This document shows, piece after piece, positions 33,633-45,710 of a stretch of 64,000 nucleotides of DNA. Every line of letters starts with the position of its first letter. Positions within the stretch are counted from its first letter, which is position 1. Source of the stretch: Gonatopus flavifemur (taxonomy: Eukaryota; Arthropoda; Insecta; Hymenoptera; Dryinidae); the NCBI GenBank assembly GCA_018340375.1, contig JAFFJZ010000001.1, forward strand, positions 51,266,001-51,330,000. Reading direction: 5' to 3'. The notes below the pieces were generated by a model that had not been told where the DNA came from, did not search any database, and saw only the letters and a program-made list of their open reading frames with translations. Made by a program: the position numbers and the translations under genes.

Positions 33633-34337
33633 CATTTCGAGGATTGGAATACTTTATTCACTGCATTACTAGTCAGGAGTGGAAAGCGATGTGCAGGAGT
33701 TTTGAGTGGCTTCAACGAACTGGAGACTGCATAGTGTGGACTTTTGCAAGACGGATTGAAAACTTACTACGCTAAAATACTACTGTCATCACAAACACTA
33801 GAAACAGAAAGTTTTCAATTCAGACCGTGTCATGATTGAATTTAAAACGCAGCCAAAAGGAGCCTACTTTGAGTATAAAGTGAGGACTGAAAAACTAAGA
33901 CGCAGCCAATTTAAACCATACTTTTTACAGTGTATGCAGTTAAAATTCGAGATCTAGGCAAAAGAAATAGTGGTTCCTCAAGAGGTTACAGAAACTTGAT
34001 CAAATTACTGGAATTTTGATTGTTACCCATATAAAAATTGACCGTTGGTGAAGAAATGAGGCAAGATTGACGAAGCTACGCCGAGTTTTGGCTACCAAGC
34101 TTGGCGCAACTTTGAGATGCTAACAGAGTGTCTCCCTGCCTTAACCTTCCCTCACTCAAAACCTACGAAATATTGTTAGCTTGTCTCCAAAACTACTATA
34201 TTTTCCGCCGCATTTTTCTCCGTTTAACGCTGTGATGCTGCTCAAATTGTTGAGGAATATAAAAATCAACTCGGATGCTTGGGAAAAAGTTTGCTGCGTA
34301 AGGGAGATAGGTGATTTTAAGACTCCTCGAGGAGACC
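33633..34337. other. no gene; degenerate repeat words
   Basis: 33840-33935 has two copies of aacgcagcca/gacgcagccaa and aaagtgaggactgaaaaac, and a tttttacagtgta end at 33927-33940, so part of a CAC-ended element is likely, but no left end was found. Confidence 0.4.
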
Positions 34338-34990
34338 CGGTGGTCTAGCATCCATAAATTTGACGAGTTTTCAGAATGGAAGACTTGGCAGACATGTTGA
34401 ATGACTCCAAAAGTATACAAAAATATTATTCCTGAAGAAAAAAATATTTTTAATCAGTTTAAACTCATTTATCCCGAAATCACTTTTTTCTGCACGGTGT
34501 TGTACAAAGATAAAAAACTACCCAACTGATTCGTCTTGAATTTTAGTATGTTATCCAGTACACCAGTGGCTATCGCAGGAACGAGGTTCAAATTCTGACG
34601 TAGCATATTTCTTGTTTTTTACATCCAAAAAACGATGAAAAAATTGTCTGTTTTCGGAAAATAAATTTTAGCGACACGCCATGTTGTCAATTTTTGAATT
34701 TTTTTTCATTCTCGTTCCTGCGATAATCACACTCATTTATTCGGTTTTTTGTTTTCGAATAAGTGAAAGAGGTCACACTTACAACACCAGCCAGGTCCAG
34801 TTTTTTGAGGAAGCCAACTTCGGCCATATTTTTGAACCAATTGAAAATTTCTTTTCTTGAAGAATAATATTCTTGTATACTTTTCAAGTCATTCAACATA
34901 TCTGCCAAGTTTGAATACTATTTTTCATTATTTTCATTGAAAAAAAAAATCCTAAAAACTCGTGAAATTTACGGATGCTAGACCTCTAGG
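34338..34990. mobile_element. 650-bp foldback element
   Basis: The left arm (gtggtctagcatccataaat, ggcagacatgttgaatgact, aaaagtatacaaaaatatta) is matched by the right arm read backwards (ggtctagcatccgtaaattt, ggcagatatgttgaatgact, aaaagtatacaagaatatta). Towards the centre, 34573 tatcgcaggaacgag pairs with ctcgttcctgcgata at 34711. The minus-strand frame 34687-34908 (73 codons, starting MADMLNDLKSIQEYY) lies wholly in the right arm and has no recognisable domain. The central word ggttcaaattctg resembles a pol III B box. No target duplication is clear. Confidence 0.65.
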
Positions 34991-36699
34991 ATTATGAAGA
35001 TTCCAATATTATATATAATTTGTGTATAATTCAACATAGTGTATACATAAATTATATATGATTTTGAGAATTGTTCCACTCGGGATAAAGAGATCAAGAA
35101 TCCTGCCGCAGATGAGGCCTCCATAGATGCTGAGACCCCCAGCGACTGTCCATTTTCTCACGAATTATAAACATTTCCATGTTTAGGAGACTCGAAGTCT
35201 TCACGAAGACCTGTGGAATTCAACTGTCCAGAATAAAGACATGATTCAACATAGTCTATAATTCAAAACAACACGGCAAGTCTGAACCGCGTCGACACGT
35301 TTCAGACATAATTTAGACGTCCATAGTTTGTTCACCAACTTATCATGAAGATGATACTTGGTTCTCAGGCAAAGAAGAAACGGATAAAAAAGGCGAAATC
35401 TTATTATTTCTTATATCAAACGCATTCATCACGGAACTTCTCACGAAATCATTCCAATGGTCAGTCGCAAATAACATTAATTCATCGAGTATAATGATAT
35501 AATTTCAGAAAACACAAAGCTTGTTAGCCAACTACTAACAAGGTTTGTCTCCTTCAAACATTTTTTCTCCCTTTGAAGCTTCGATATTTGAATATTCTCT
35601 CGGTTGGGGTTTAAAAGAAGAGACTTTCATTCGTGTGTAGGAGTCGTTTATGGTCTCGTAGGTTGGTTAGGATAAGGCACGTTCTCTGTAATTACGTCAG
35701 ATGTGATAATTACGACAGGATACGGGATAGTTGTCACCCTGTAATGAGTTTTCTTTCATCTGCCTAAGTATATAACGCAACTTCTCCCTTTTACTCACGA
35801 GTTCTCGTAAGAGTTATACTAAGACCGACAGAAAATTGATTATGAATGTTATTATGAATGTATTCCGTGTTGTTTATTTCAAATTAGGAAAGAAGAAACG
35901 TTGCTGAAGATTATGTCAATCTAATACAAATGTATTAGAATGTATGTCTCACGAAGGGAATTCAAGAAAAGTATTTTGGAAAGATGAATCGATTCTTCAA
36001 CTCTCAAACTATGCATTCGAATGGAGAAAAAAGTTGTTCTGTTGTGTTTTCTGTCGGGAGTGATTTGAGGTATCCAAAATCGATAAATAAAAATTTCCAA
36101 ACTCTTCCTTGGCATGGAAAAATGTTCTCATCGAAATACATACAACTTAATTCTGTATGCTCGCATTCAAAATCATAACAACGTTGTTATAAAAAAAATG
36201 TATCTGGAGGCACATGCGGGTCTTGAAGGATTTACTGGAAGGAAAAGAATTGAAATATAATGCTCAGAGGGTTCTACAATCCTTTGGTGGGAGACAAATG
36301 AATAACATTTGTCGAAGGTTTCCCGATGATTCAATTCTATTTCCAGGCAAAGCATCTCAGACAGCACACCATACCATTGGGACGTTCATGGGATGTTTAT
36401 GAAACGTAGAGGACGTTTCCTGGACAATTCTACTCCGTATTGTGAATAGAATGAAAATTGTTAACGCCCTCTTTGAATCTCTTTGAGTAAAAATTCACTC
36501 TAAAGGAGTGAAAATACTGCCACTCGAGAAGAATGGAAGATGTCACTTCGCAAGATTGGCCATTCACTTGCGCTTTTAGAGAGAAAAACTCAGGAGAGTG
36601 GAACATTCAACTTTCACGAGAGTTAGTAATAAAATTGAAATTTTCCTAAATCATCGTTTGCTTGATGAATCAAAATCCCAATTTTGTTAGCACGGATCG
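34991..36699. other. no gene recognised
   Basis: 35005-35065 is an AT-rich inverted cluster (atatataatttgtgtataat / aattatatatgatt). 35090-35330 is less AT-rich. 36375-36420 has gacgttcatgggatgtttat words related to 22696-22835. Frames on both strands (35921-36402) are short and unrecognised. Confidence 0.4.
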
Positions 36700-36701
36700 T
36701 A

Positions 36702-38012
36702 CTACTGTGTCCAAAAAGTAAGGTGACATTTGAATTTAAACTTTGTGCGCAAATGTATTTGGGGCAGTGCTCTTATTTTCAGGTTAGTAAGACTATCTTT
36801 GATATCCGCGCCAAGGGTCACATCAAAATATTCATCAGTGTTTGAAATACGCTTCGTTTTGTGAGCCGCTGAAAGTGAATTTTTCGATTTTTATGTCTGC
36901 ATTTCTTGAGGGAAGAATTTGTATTAAATTTTGTTTGTGGGATGGATTTTCTGCTGCTGATTCGTTGAGAATGGTGTAGGAAGCCTTTGGTGATGAGGCT
37001 ATGTCGAAAGAAAATGTTTACAAGTGGTATAAAGAGTTCCAAGAAGGTCGAGAAAGTGTCGAAAATGAAAAGTGTCCCGGTCGACTATCAACTTCAACTG
37101 ACGAAGTTCACGTCAAAAAAATCAGAGATTTCGTGCTTGTAAATCGTCGATTGACAATTAGAAATCTTGCTGATGATGTTGACATTTCAAAAGGATCAGT
37201 CAATACCATTTTTAAGGATGTTTTGGGCCTTAGACGCGTCAAATCTCAATTGGTATCGAAAACATTGAATTCCCTGGAAAAACATCGTCGCGTTGGAGTG
37301 TGTCAAACAATGCAATCTGACTATCAAGACAAGATGAAATGTATCATTACGGGAGATGAGACGTGGATTTATGCTTACTACCCGGAAACAACCGATCAAT
37401 CAAGTGAATATCGCGCTAAAGGTGAGGCAAAACCAAAAAACCCGCGCCAAAGTCGCTTAAAAATCAAGGCTATGTTGACTGTTTTCTTCGATTGTCGTGG
37501 TGTTGTGCATTTTGAGTTCCTTCCGCCGGGTCAAACTGTCAACAAAGAATATTATTTGAGCGGTATGCATCGTTTACGTGAAGCTATTCGCCTGAAGAGA
37601 ACGGAATTGTCGCGAGACGACTCTTGGTTTTTGCACCACGACAATACACCGGCTCACACCGCATTGATTCTTTGTGACTATCTCGCAAAAAACTCAACCC
37701 ATATCGTTCCACAACCACCGTATTCACCTGATTTGACACCATGCGACTTTTGGCTACTCAACAAACTCAAAAGACTGCTCCGGGGACACTGTTTTGAGTC
37801 GATAGAGGAGATCCAAGCCGAATCGAAGAGAGAGAGCTGAAGGCTATTCTGGAAACCGACTTTAACAACTGTTTCGAAGAGTGGAAAATGCGTTGGCATA
37901 AGTGCACTGTATCCGGGGGGGATTACTTCGAAGGCGATGAACTTGATTTAGGAGAATAAATAAAGATTTTTGAAAATAAATGCTATGTCAACTTATTTTT
38001 TGAACACAGTAG
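36702..38012 (+). mobile_element. nearly intact mariner element with TA duplication
   Basis: The ends ctactgtgtccaaaaagtaa (36702 on) and the complement of ttattttttgaacacagtag (to 38012) are inverted copies, with 3 mismatches over the outer 28 bp. TA flanks both sides (36700-36701 and 38013-38014). The length of 1311 bp is normal for a complete mariner. It contains one transposase gene damaged only by one stop and one small frameshift. Compared with the element at 28943-30235 it is much less decayed and therefore younger. Confidence 0.95.
36893..37959 (+). pseudogene. mariner transposase, one stop and one frameshift
   Basis: Reading from ATG at 36893 (MSAFLEGRICIKFCLWDG) the N-terminal helix-turn-helix region meets one TAG at 36977, between LRMV and EAFGDEAMSK; the expected codon is a single change away (CAG). 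From 37001 an uninterrupted 279-codon frame carries the second DNA-binding helix region (TIRNLADDVDISKGSV) and the DD34D core: TGDET (Asp codon 37355), HHDN (37640) and PDLTPCDFW (37745), with 34 residues between the last two. At 37826-37836 a gagagagag run has two extra bases, giving a premature stop at 37838. Beyond it the original frame continues (LKAILETD ... WHKCTVSGGDYFEGDE) to TAA at 37957. The family resemblance is to the insect mariners annotated as GVQW3-like or FLJ37770-like. Subfamily not settled. Confidence 0.92.
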
Positions 38013-41000
38013 TATGTGAGATAAAAAAACAATATGATAATCGAACATCTTTCATGCGTTAAGCATGCATGAGATTTCAATCGATTATGCCTATAGTAAA
38101 CACTCGTGTGTTGTATCAACCTGAATTGGTGTAGACCTCCAGATGTCGTGTATATAAGCTAATACATGCGTATATCTATATACATTTCCATATGACTATG
38201 TGAGTAGGGCATGCACATTCTAGATACTCGAAGCACTAGTAATCAGTACTAATGCGTCCCTAATGGTGACTAAATACCAAATCATAGTTTGATGGGTTCC
38301 CATCAACATAGGATTACATTGATAAACAAAATCAAGTCAATGTTCCTCGTGAGTTGGAATATTTCGCGTTGTAAGAAGTTTTGTTCGATGAGCAATGTTT
38401 AGAACCAGTTGTGAACTCTTATGCATTTGATTGAAAATTCAATGTTCAAAGATTCATAATGCATTCTCAGTTATTTTAGAGTCGAATAGTTGAAATGGAA
38501 TGTAAATTTACATTCGTCGTGATGAGGTGAAGTATCAGATAAGAATAAGAACTCAATCATTCTATAAGATTCGTGCATCGTTCTTCAGTGAAATAACAAT
38601 CATTTAATATAATTGACATCCTTGACGTATCGTATCGATGAATTTAAATCATCAAGATAATTAAGCTCTTATGTATTTTAAGAAGTACCACACAGTGGCT
38701 GAGGAATCATCGTTCTTTGGGAATCCCGTTAAATCATAATAATCGAAAGTCTTTATCAAAACCTGTTCAACTGTACAGATTATGCATGAATTCGTCAACC
38801 GTGGACAGAATAATTAATGTAATGATGAATTCATGATCAAAGATGACTCATGACGTTCGACAATCTATCTCTTGTACACTGATTGAATTGTATCAACACA
38901 TTCTTTGACCTTTGAACTTTCTTCTTCCAAATAACTGTGAAATAATCTACATATGATTCAATCCATAACACTCTTATTGTTATTTGATTGTTATAATCCC
39001 CCTAACTCGTTGAATTTCTAATCGACAAATATCAAACATCCTCCAGCCGATACCACCTACCAAACTGCAGATCAATATCTGTTTTCCGCATAAATGGAGA
39101 ATCATTCCTTCTCCTGTATGTTGAAATCTTCATGACATGGGGACAAAATCATCCCTGAATCGAATGGAATTGAATCGATCGCTGTGAAAATCAATAAGAA
39201 AATTGATGGTTTGATGGATTGAGAACAGACAGCACGATCTGCCTTCATATAGGAAAAGAAACAAAATTGAGCAAGAGGGAAACGTTTTCTTCCTTCATCA
39301 TCCGCTTTCCCCGAATTGTCTCTTAGGGGTTGACTTGCAAATAAACCGATCGTAAACCGCAAACTCGATTCGAGTTTGTTGGTATCTTCCGTAATGCCAG
39401 TGCTTATTCCCATACTCATCATCGTGGTACGTACGAACGCATACAGTTGGGTACTTATGCATAGGTACGTGAGCGACGACGAAGACATTGGTGCACAGAG
39501 AGGAGAAAGAACTCGCATACCGTCGGTCGGAGGAAAAAAAAGATACACCTAGTTGGAGGAGAAGAAAAAAATGAATGTGGCTGTTTTACGATCGCCACCA
39601 CAGGGTCACACGTGGTAAAAATATATCCACGCGTATATGTATACGTGTCTCATACATATGTATGAGTTGCATCATCGTATGTTCTTGCAATATAATGTAT
39701 ACCTTGTTAACGGTATCGTACAAAGTAGGTAATGCTTGTACGTGTACACCCTCACATTCTAGTTACATACAAATATATAAATACACATGCATCGGTAGAA
39801 AAATGTATGGAATGAAAGTAGGCATACGGTGGTGTGTTATATGTGTTTCTACCATCACACCAACACTGCGGACCCCATTCACTGAGGACTTTAATGTCCC
39901 TATGCGCACTTTTTTTTATTAGCGGGACGACGCTATGAATAATACTCGCCGGAAGAGTTGGGCGAATGGAAAATGGATGCTGAAAGAAAGGGACGGTCTC
40001 ATGACATCTCCGTTCGTAACGAATGATGATGATGATGATGATGATGATGAAAATGAAAGGGAGAAGAGGAAAAAAAACTAAGGGATTGATGATACCTTAT
40101 TCATTGAATGAGAGTCGAAGTCATTATCCAGCCTTGTTATGAAGCTTAATTATATCAAGTAATTGTCCAGAATTTAATGTAGCGTGCATAAAATGAGGTA
40201 AACAATGAAAATTACAATCAGATTCAAATACATAGGAAATGTCGATTCACTAATTTCCTCAATTTAATTTACATTTTTGAGTGTAATTTCAATACAACTC
40301 CGATCCGATAATACCTGGCACATGCTCATACCATTTGCACATATGATTTTTTTTCTCATTAACTCCATTCCTTTGACAGCAAATGACAATAGAAATTGAA
40401 ACGTTTATGATTTTTTTCCTCTCACGTTATAATTTATCCCTCACAATCTCGTTACAGACGTGTTCCCTTTTATTCTTCACATCCCATATCTTAACTTATA
40501 GAATATGTAATGTGCGAGCAAGTACATTAAAAACCACATTCACGTCATCGCGAGCATCGGTACCTCGATGTTGAGCTATACACCACAGTATCATGTGATA
40601 GAGTATGTTATGTTGAGAACGTCAGGCGTATATGCCGCACGTTTACTAATTATTAATAAACTAATTGCGGCTTCCGTAGATACACGCCCCTTACGCGTAA
40701 ATCAAGACTTAGGTATCCCCATCGTTGCGAAGCAATGAAGACGAAGCCTTTTATAGGTCTACTTTATATACTCATCTTGTAACCTTGTATAGTACACTCT
40801 TATGTTACACGAGCCACAAGTGGCAAAATATTTATACGCACTTGCGTTGTACATGCAAGCAGTGTTGATCTTACCAAAGAGCTTTTACCTCATACGACAT
40901 GGGAATTAACGAGACATAAAAGATTCAATCAATTCTCAAATGAATTTGAGATGGTGCGTCTTAAGATGGATTGTTATGGCGAAGGCTATGGGCGTGCATA

Positions 41001-42067
41001 CATGGATGGGGGTATTAAGCGATGAGAAATTATATCTCATCGAAAATGGAAAATGACGCTGGGATCGTACAATAAACACGTGAAATAAGAATCGTATTGA
41101 ATGTTCGGCTTCGATTTATATTATGTGTAATTTCAATAAATCCAGAGTGTATTCTTGCTTCTTCAATTCACAGGAGATTGGTATTTTTATTTTATGTTCT
41201 TTACAATTCTTCTTTCTCCAATTTATCTGCAATTCAATTTCCTGTTTGAGAAACGTACTGAAAGGTCAAATTCGTGAGTCTGTTGTATACGAGGGTATTC
41301 GCATTTGTACTCAAGTATGCAACCTTCATTTCCGAGATATCATTATTTGAAGTTCCCTATCTAGACGAATGATTGAACGTTTGAGAATCTTTTTTGCGTA
41401 TGCTGATCTGCAGATTCGTCCCTATGATGTAGATTCAATCCGTTTGGAATTTCAAGTAGAATTAATTGATCTTTTCAAAAAATTTTTTCGCAAATATTTG
41501 GTATTACGGAGTTTCCAGTGAATTTGAAGAAGAACGAATCGATTGATCATTGAATTAAAGACTCATATCGACACTTTCCAAATAACGCAAAAGGGGGAAA
41601 AGTTCGCCGTAATGGGCTACAAAACTGTCAACTTCATTGTTCCAGGAAGATTTCTGACGGTTTATACAACGGTGAAACCATTGTTATCCGTTTGAATGAA
41701 TGCAAGAAGCCAACGACAAACCAAGTTATGAGATCATGATCTTTATTCGTTAAAGTTGGGTCAAAGGAAGCAATTCAAATCCTCAGGTTAGAACCCTGTA
41801 AGTGTCGAGATTTGATCAACTACCCTATCCTTCGTCGAGATGAAAACTTGACAAATCCTCTTGATTTCACTATTTATATTTTGAAATTTGATATTACACG
41901 GACAGAAAGCTCTTGAAACTAACCGGTTCCACCGGTGAACCACTTTTAATCGTTACTATTGTCATAATTCAGTCAACCCTGAATGTAGAGAGGAAGGAAA
42001 ACGAGTAGGGAGAGAAGGGAAAAGTCAAAAAATCATCTCCACAAATCACAGCGCACAATAGTTCCAA

Positions 42068-42586
42068 TTGTATACGGCATTGCCGCACCATACACGACTC
42101 TACCACCCCCTCGGAATCACCCACCCTCAACCCCTAACTAACTGCGCCCCACAGTGGGACGACATAGGAAGTGGAGACGGAGTAGTAGAGGAAGAAGAGA
42201 AGGAAGAGGAGGAGGAGGAGGAGGAACCAAAGCAAAAGGACGAGGATTGGGATTGCATGGTGGCAGTAGGTAGTAGCTTGTGCGGCAGAAGGAAATCTAT
42301 TGCCGGAAGTGAGTACATTCACCGTCGGTTTGCGGTGCGTGTGTATGGAAATTCGAGACTGCTTTTCTTGTATATGGTAGTACAGAGTCCTTGCCAAAGT
42401 TCCAAGGGGGAATCCGCACGCGACAACAATTCGGCGAGGATGAAAAGGAGGAAAAAAACGGAAAACGTGAAAAGAACGATTGCTGTGCTCAGCAATTCAC
42501 GTCAAAAGAACGTTACGTCATCCAATTGTATTATAAGGAATATGTTGTTGTATGGAGAGAGTAAAGATTCATTCACGACGCTATGA
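42068..42586 (+). CDS. 172-codon open frame of doubtful reality
   Basis: This is the longest open frame outside transposons. It would encode a protein with a Glu run around residues 40-55 (from a gaggaagagaaggaggagg-type microsatellite), followed by Arg/Lys-rich and Ser-rich segments. No signal peptide, domain or motif is recognisable, and the complementary strand is also open over the Glu run. The frame is probably open because of low complexity. It could be part of an exon of an unannotated transcript; a splice donor or acceptor cannot be assigned with confidence. Confidence 0.12.
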   Translation: MYTALPHHTRLYHPLGITHPQPLTNCAPQWDDIGSGDGVVEEEEKEEEEEEEEPKQKDEDWDCMVAVGSSLCGRRKSIAGSEYIHRRFAVRVYGNSRLLFLYMVVQSPCQSSKGESARDNNSARMKRRKKTENVKRTIAVLSNSRQKNVTSSNCIIRNMLLYGESKDSFTTL

Positions 42587-42999
42587 ATAATTTTTCTTTT
42601 ATACCTCTACTTTCCAAGGATCGAGACCAAGAAGAAAAAAAGGGAAAGCGAAATGTTGTCTCGAAAGAATCTGATACAGGCGATACAATAATAGTCGGGA
42701 TCAATCTGGCTTTTCGACTTACATACAAATTGAATGGATCGAAGTAATCTGATAAGGTGATTATTTGATTCACAGTTGGATTAATGGTATTCAAACGGTA
42801 ATCTAGAGATGTGTTGGATCGTGGAGATTTTGTTTCATGTCGATTGTCCGGAGGGAGACTGATGTCGAAGGATTTCTGCATTCCTTCCCCTCTCCGAAGG
42901 AAATCTGCATGCCTTTTCTAGGTTGAAATTCCAGAAGTTTGCTCCATTCATTATCTATTTTTTTTTATTTTGTATTCATCAGACGATTCCTTGGAAAGA

Positions 43000-43239
43000 A
43001 ATGATTTCATCTCATTGGATCCAACTGGATTCGATTAGATACGAATCTGATACGACATGGACTAACCGTTATAAGTTCAACACATAATCATGTGTTCGTA
43101 TCAATCACCCTCCCTCGACCCCTTCACATTCCATATTTCTTCTTCTAAATCCAATAGAATATGAAATTAGTCTTATAAATTCTTACCTGTTGATAAGAAT
43201 GAATGCCGCTAGATCGGATCAGATTTAGTCAGGTCTGAT
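43000..43239. repeat. gatccaat/gaatctgat-type repeat, left part
   Basis: Words ggatccaactggattcgatt, tacgaatctgatacgac and tagatcggatcagatttagt recur in related form at 43740-43870 (gaatctgattggacccaatt, agatccgattagatccaatc). The two stretches flank the hAT-type element at 43240-43624, which therefore seems to have inserted into an older degenerate repeat. Confidence 0.45.
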
Positions 43240-43624
43240 CAGGGGTCGTCCATAAACTACGTGGCCCATAAGGGGGGGGGGTAAGATGAGGGGAGGGGGA
43301 GTTTGACTTCAGGCTACGTAGTTTTTTAATTATCTTGTACTGGGAAGAAAATTCTATATGAACATCCAGAAAAATGATACACTCGAATGTAAATCGAATA
43401 GATATTTGATTGGATCGAATGAGATTCCACTTGATTCTAGTAAATTTCATTTGGAATGAGGGAAATTTCATTTCAATCGGGAAAATCTTTCGTTCAAGTT
43501 AATGGAAATTTTATTAGGGTCATATTTTGAATGAAAATTCTTTCCATTGAAATTAATTTGGTTGAACGTAAGAAACTACGAAGAATCGCAAAAATAGGGC
43601 TACGTAGTTTATGGATGGCCCCTC
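43240..43624. mobile_element. hAT-type MITE, CAGGGG(T/C)CRTCCATAAACTAC ends
   Basis: Left end caggggtcgtccataaacta then cgtgg. Right end, read backwards, is gaggggccatccataaacta then cgtagccc. The arms match closely over about 27 bp. CAGGGGY starts are common in hAT elements of insects. The 8-bp flanks (ggtctgat and agttcact) are not convincingly alike, so the duplication is not proven. The frames on both strands inside have no transposase features. A run of ten G at about 43271-43281 lies near the left end. Confidence 0.7.
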
Positions 43625-44027
43625 AGTTCACTCAAATTTCATGTGATATCGAAATTCGAAGTAGTTGCCGAGACAGCACCCAACTTCCTTTTAGATATCT
43701 TCAACAATTTTTTCAAATTATCAATATGATTCATCAACTTGAATCTGATTGGACCCAATTGGATTCAGTCGGTCCAGGCAAATATAAATAAAATATGAAT
43801 CTGGTCAGATCCGATTAGATCCAATCAAATTCAATTGGAACCGGGCTGATGCGGGCAGAATACGAATTTGCTCACCTCTACCGGACAAAAGCGATTGAGG
43901 AGAAATTCAGACTAGTTTTCCACAGAAGGACTGTTTTTGTTCGTATTATTCAACAGTCAGGACAAAATCAGCATAAAAATGAAGTATGAGGCCAAAACCC
44001 GTCCAAATTTGTCGCGGTTTAAAATTA
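43625..44027. other. no gene; right part of the gatccaat-type repeat
   Basis: See 43000-43239 for the related words. The frame 43531-43791 spans the end of the hAT-type element and this repeat and is not a gene. Confidence 0.4.
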
Positions 44028-44965
44028 CACAGTGAAACTACCTTTTTCCCCAAAACCTATATGATTTTTGCATTGAGGAGATCGAACAAAATTATAGTAT
44101 TTCTGGTAGAAATTTTGGATGGGAAAATACCAGGGCCTGACGAGGCATGTCTGATTTTTTATCAGGTCCTCATCAGGTTTCGTTACGGTTTTTCCTATTT
44201 GGCTCGGTTTTATGGAAATCTCATCCGAACCCTATTGTACCCCTACGTTGAAACCCTATTTGAATCCTATGAGGGGAAACGGATAAGTCCCTTCTAAGGG
44301 CCTAATAAGATTTCCCTCATTCACGGTTTCCGGATTCTAACCCCCAATAAACACTCACACGTTATTTCAACGTTGAAAGAACGTTAGACTGTCAAACGGA
44401 CGTTAGTCGTTGATTTCATAACGTTGATTTTTGGTTGGAATTTGATAGGGAAATAAACGACCAGGGATGACGTGTAATTTAAACTAATATTCAAAAATAA
44501 CCATCAAACGACGTCCTCACGAAACGTGTTTTGGACGGGTTTGAAACACACGTTTAAAATGTGTTCATAACACCTTGTGTTTGAACTTCAATTGAAAATA
44601 TTCTGCTAAAAATGTCGAACGAACCCGAACAATGGTTAAAATTTCAAAGTTTTCAAAAAAAAATTTGTTGGATTCAATTTACGTTTTAGAATCATCATTA
44701 GGACACGTCAATATTTTACGTCTTTTAAACGATGTTCAAACCGTTGATATGACGTTATTTTATGGTTCAAAAACACGTGATCTGCCGCGACATTTTTACG
44801 TTGAATCAACGCAAGAATATTACTCATTCACAACGTGTGTTTATTGACTGTTTTTGACGTTTTTAAAACGTGCGTGTGTTTACTGGACCTGATCAGGACC
44901 TTATGAAAAATAGGGAACGCCTGATCAAAATTCTACAAGGGATATGGGGAGAATTTTGTACTGTG
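44028..44965. repeat. decayed foldback with an aacgttg/acacgttt-rich insert
   Basis: Outer ends: cacagtgaaactaccttttt then cccc at the left, gggg then agaattttgtactgtg at the right, an imperfect inverted pair. Inside, 44350-44885 has its own inverted ends (aataaacactcacacg and cgtgcgtgtgtttact) and repeated words aacgttga, aaacgtgttttgg and aacacacgtttaaa. The inner unit appears to sit within the outer one. Frames 43986-44297 and 44632-44847 read these repeats and show no domain. Confidence 0.5.
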
Positions 44966-44999
44966 AGATGATTTTTATGTAGAATTGTTTCCACCTCAA

Positions 45000-45235
45000 T
45001 TTTTTTAGAATTCTAAAAGATATCTTCCGAAAGTACAAGAAGTCTTGAAGAATTTTCTACAAGATATCTTTTCGTTTTTGAAAAGATGTCTTATGCACCA
45101 TGAATAGATTTCCAAAAGATCTTTCAGGGTTTCTCAAAGATATCTTCAAGAAGAAATTAAGAGATTCAAAAGAGTTCTTCAAGATTTCTTGAAGATGTCT
45201 TGAAAAACTCATGAACATGTTTTAAAAGGAGCTTG
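45000..45235. repeat. aagatatctt-rich degenerate repeat
   Basis: Words aaaagatatcttcc, caagatatcttttcg, caaagatatcttcaag, gaagatgtcttgaaa in loose tandem order, the same style as 17420-17700. No ends visible. Confidence 0.45.
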
Positions 45236-45340
45236 AATTTATTCACAAAAAAAATTCTAACATCTTCTTTTCCCTTCTCCCTTCTGTTTGTCTTTATCGT
45301 TCTCTCACTCCTATGAAGTTTACTTTATCTCGATCTTTGA

Positions 45341-45710
45341 GGTGGCGGGAATCGAACCAGCGCATCTTACGACACTGAGGACCCAATTTCTTAGATTCAA
45401 AGAAAATTTCTTTGCCCTCATTCTGATAAATCTTGTTTTCAATGAAAAAAATTATTCATTAAAATGGAAAAATTTCCCATTGAATTGAAATGATATTCTT
45501 CGAATTTAGGAAAGAATATATTCTTGTTTCAATTTGAAAATTCTTGGTTTGAGTTTGATAAAACTTTTCTCCATTGAACTGAATTTTCGTCCATTGAAAA
45601 AAATATTTATCAGAATGAGGGCAAAGAAAATTCCCTTTAATTCTAAGAAATTGGGTTCTCAGTGGATGTACTTACGCTCCAGTGGCCTGTTCGGGACTCT
45701 TATATACACC
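45341..45710 (-). repeat. tRNA-like (SINE head) sequence split by a MITE
   Basis: On the minus strand, 45341-45358 reads ggttcgattcc then cgccacc; ggttcgattcc fits the pol III B box exactly. The part upstream on that strand continues through atgcgct and then is interrupted by the element 45373-45664. Removing the element and one GA joins it to cgtaagtacatc and gaacaggccactggagcg (45667-45710), whose ggccactgg resembles an A box. The frame is consistent with a tRNA-derived SINE or decayed tRNA. The cloverleaf could not be completed by eye. Confidence 0.4.
45373..45664. mobile_element. MITE, CACTGAGGACCC ends, GA duplication
   Basis: Left end cactgaggacccaatttctt, right end aagaaattgggttctcagtg. 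The arms match over about 60 bp (gccctcattctgataaat against atttatcagaatgagggc). GA flanks both sides (45371-45372 and 45665-45666). Length 292 bp. The frame 45288-45488 crosses it and is not a gene. Confidence 0.85.

Larger units (their letters stand above)
38015..43239. other. long stretch without recognisable genes
   Basis: No known domain in any frame. Seen inside: a (GAT)n microsatellite at about 40022-40048; CpG-richer stretches at 39350-39540, 40600-40740 and 40960-41060; alternating purine-pyrimidine words (gtatatgtatacgtgtctca) at 39620-39670; purine-rich stretch 42170-42235. The plus-strand frame 39575-39922 and the minus frame 39102-39548 have no recognisable features. None of this amounts to a supported gene. 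Confidence 0.4.

Noticed and set aside
39102..39922. Frames of 148 (minus) and 115 (plus) codons
   Set aside because: No domain, no homologous feature recognised, and the plus frame contains microsatellite-like gtatatgtatacg words.
43240..43624. 8-bp target duplication for this hAT-type MITE
   Set aside because: ggtctgat and agttcact agree at only three of eight positions; the family call rests on the ends alone.
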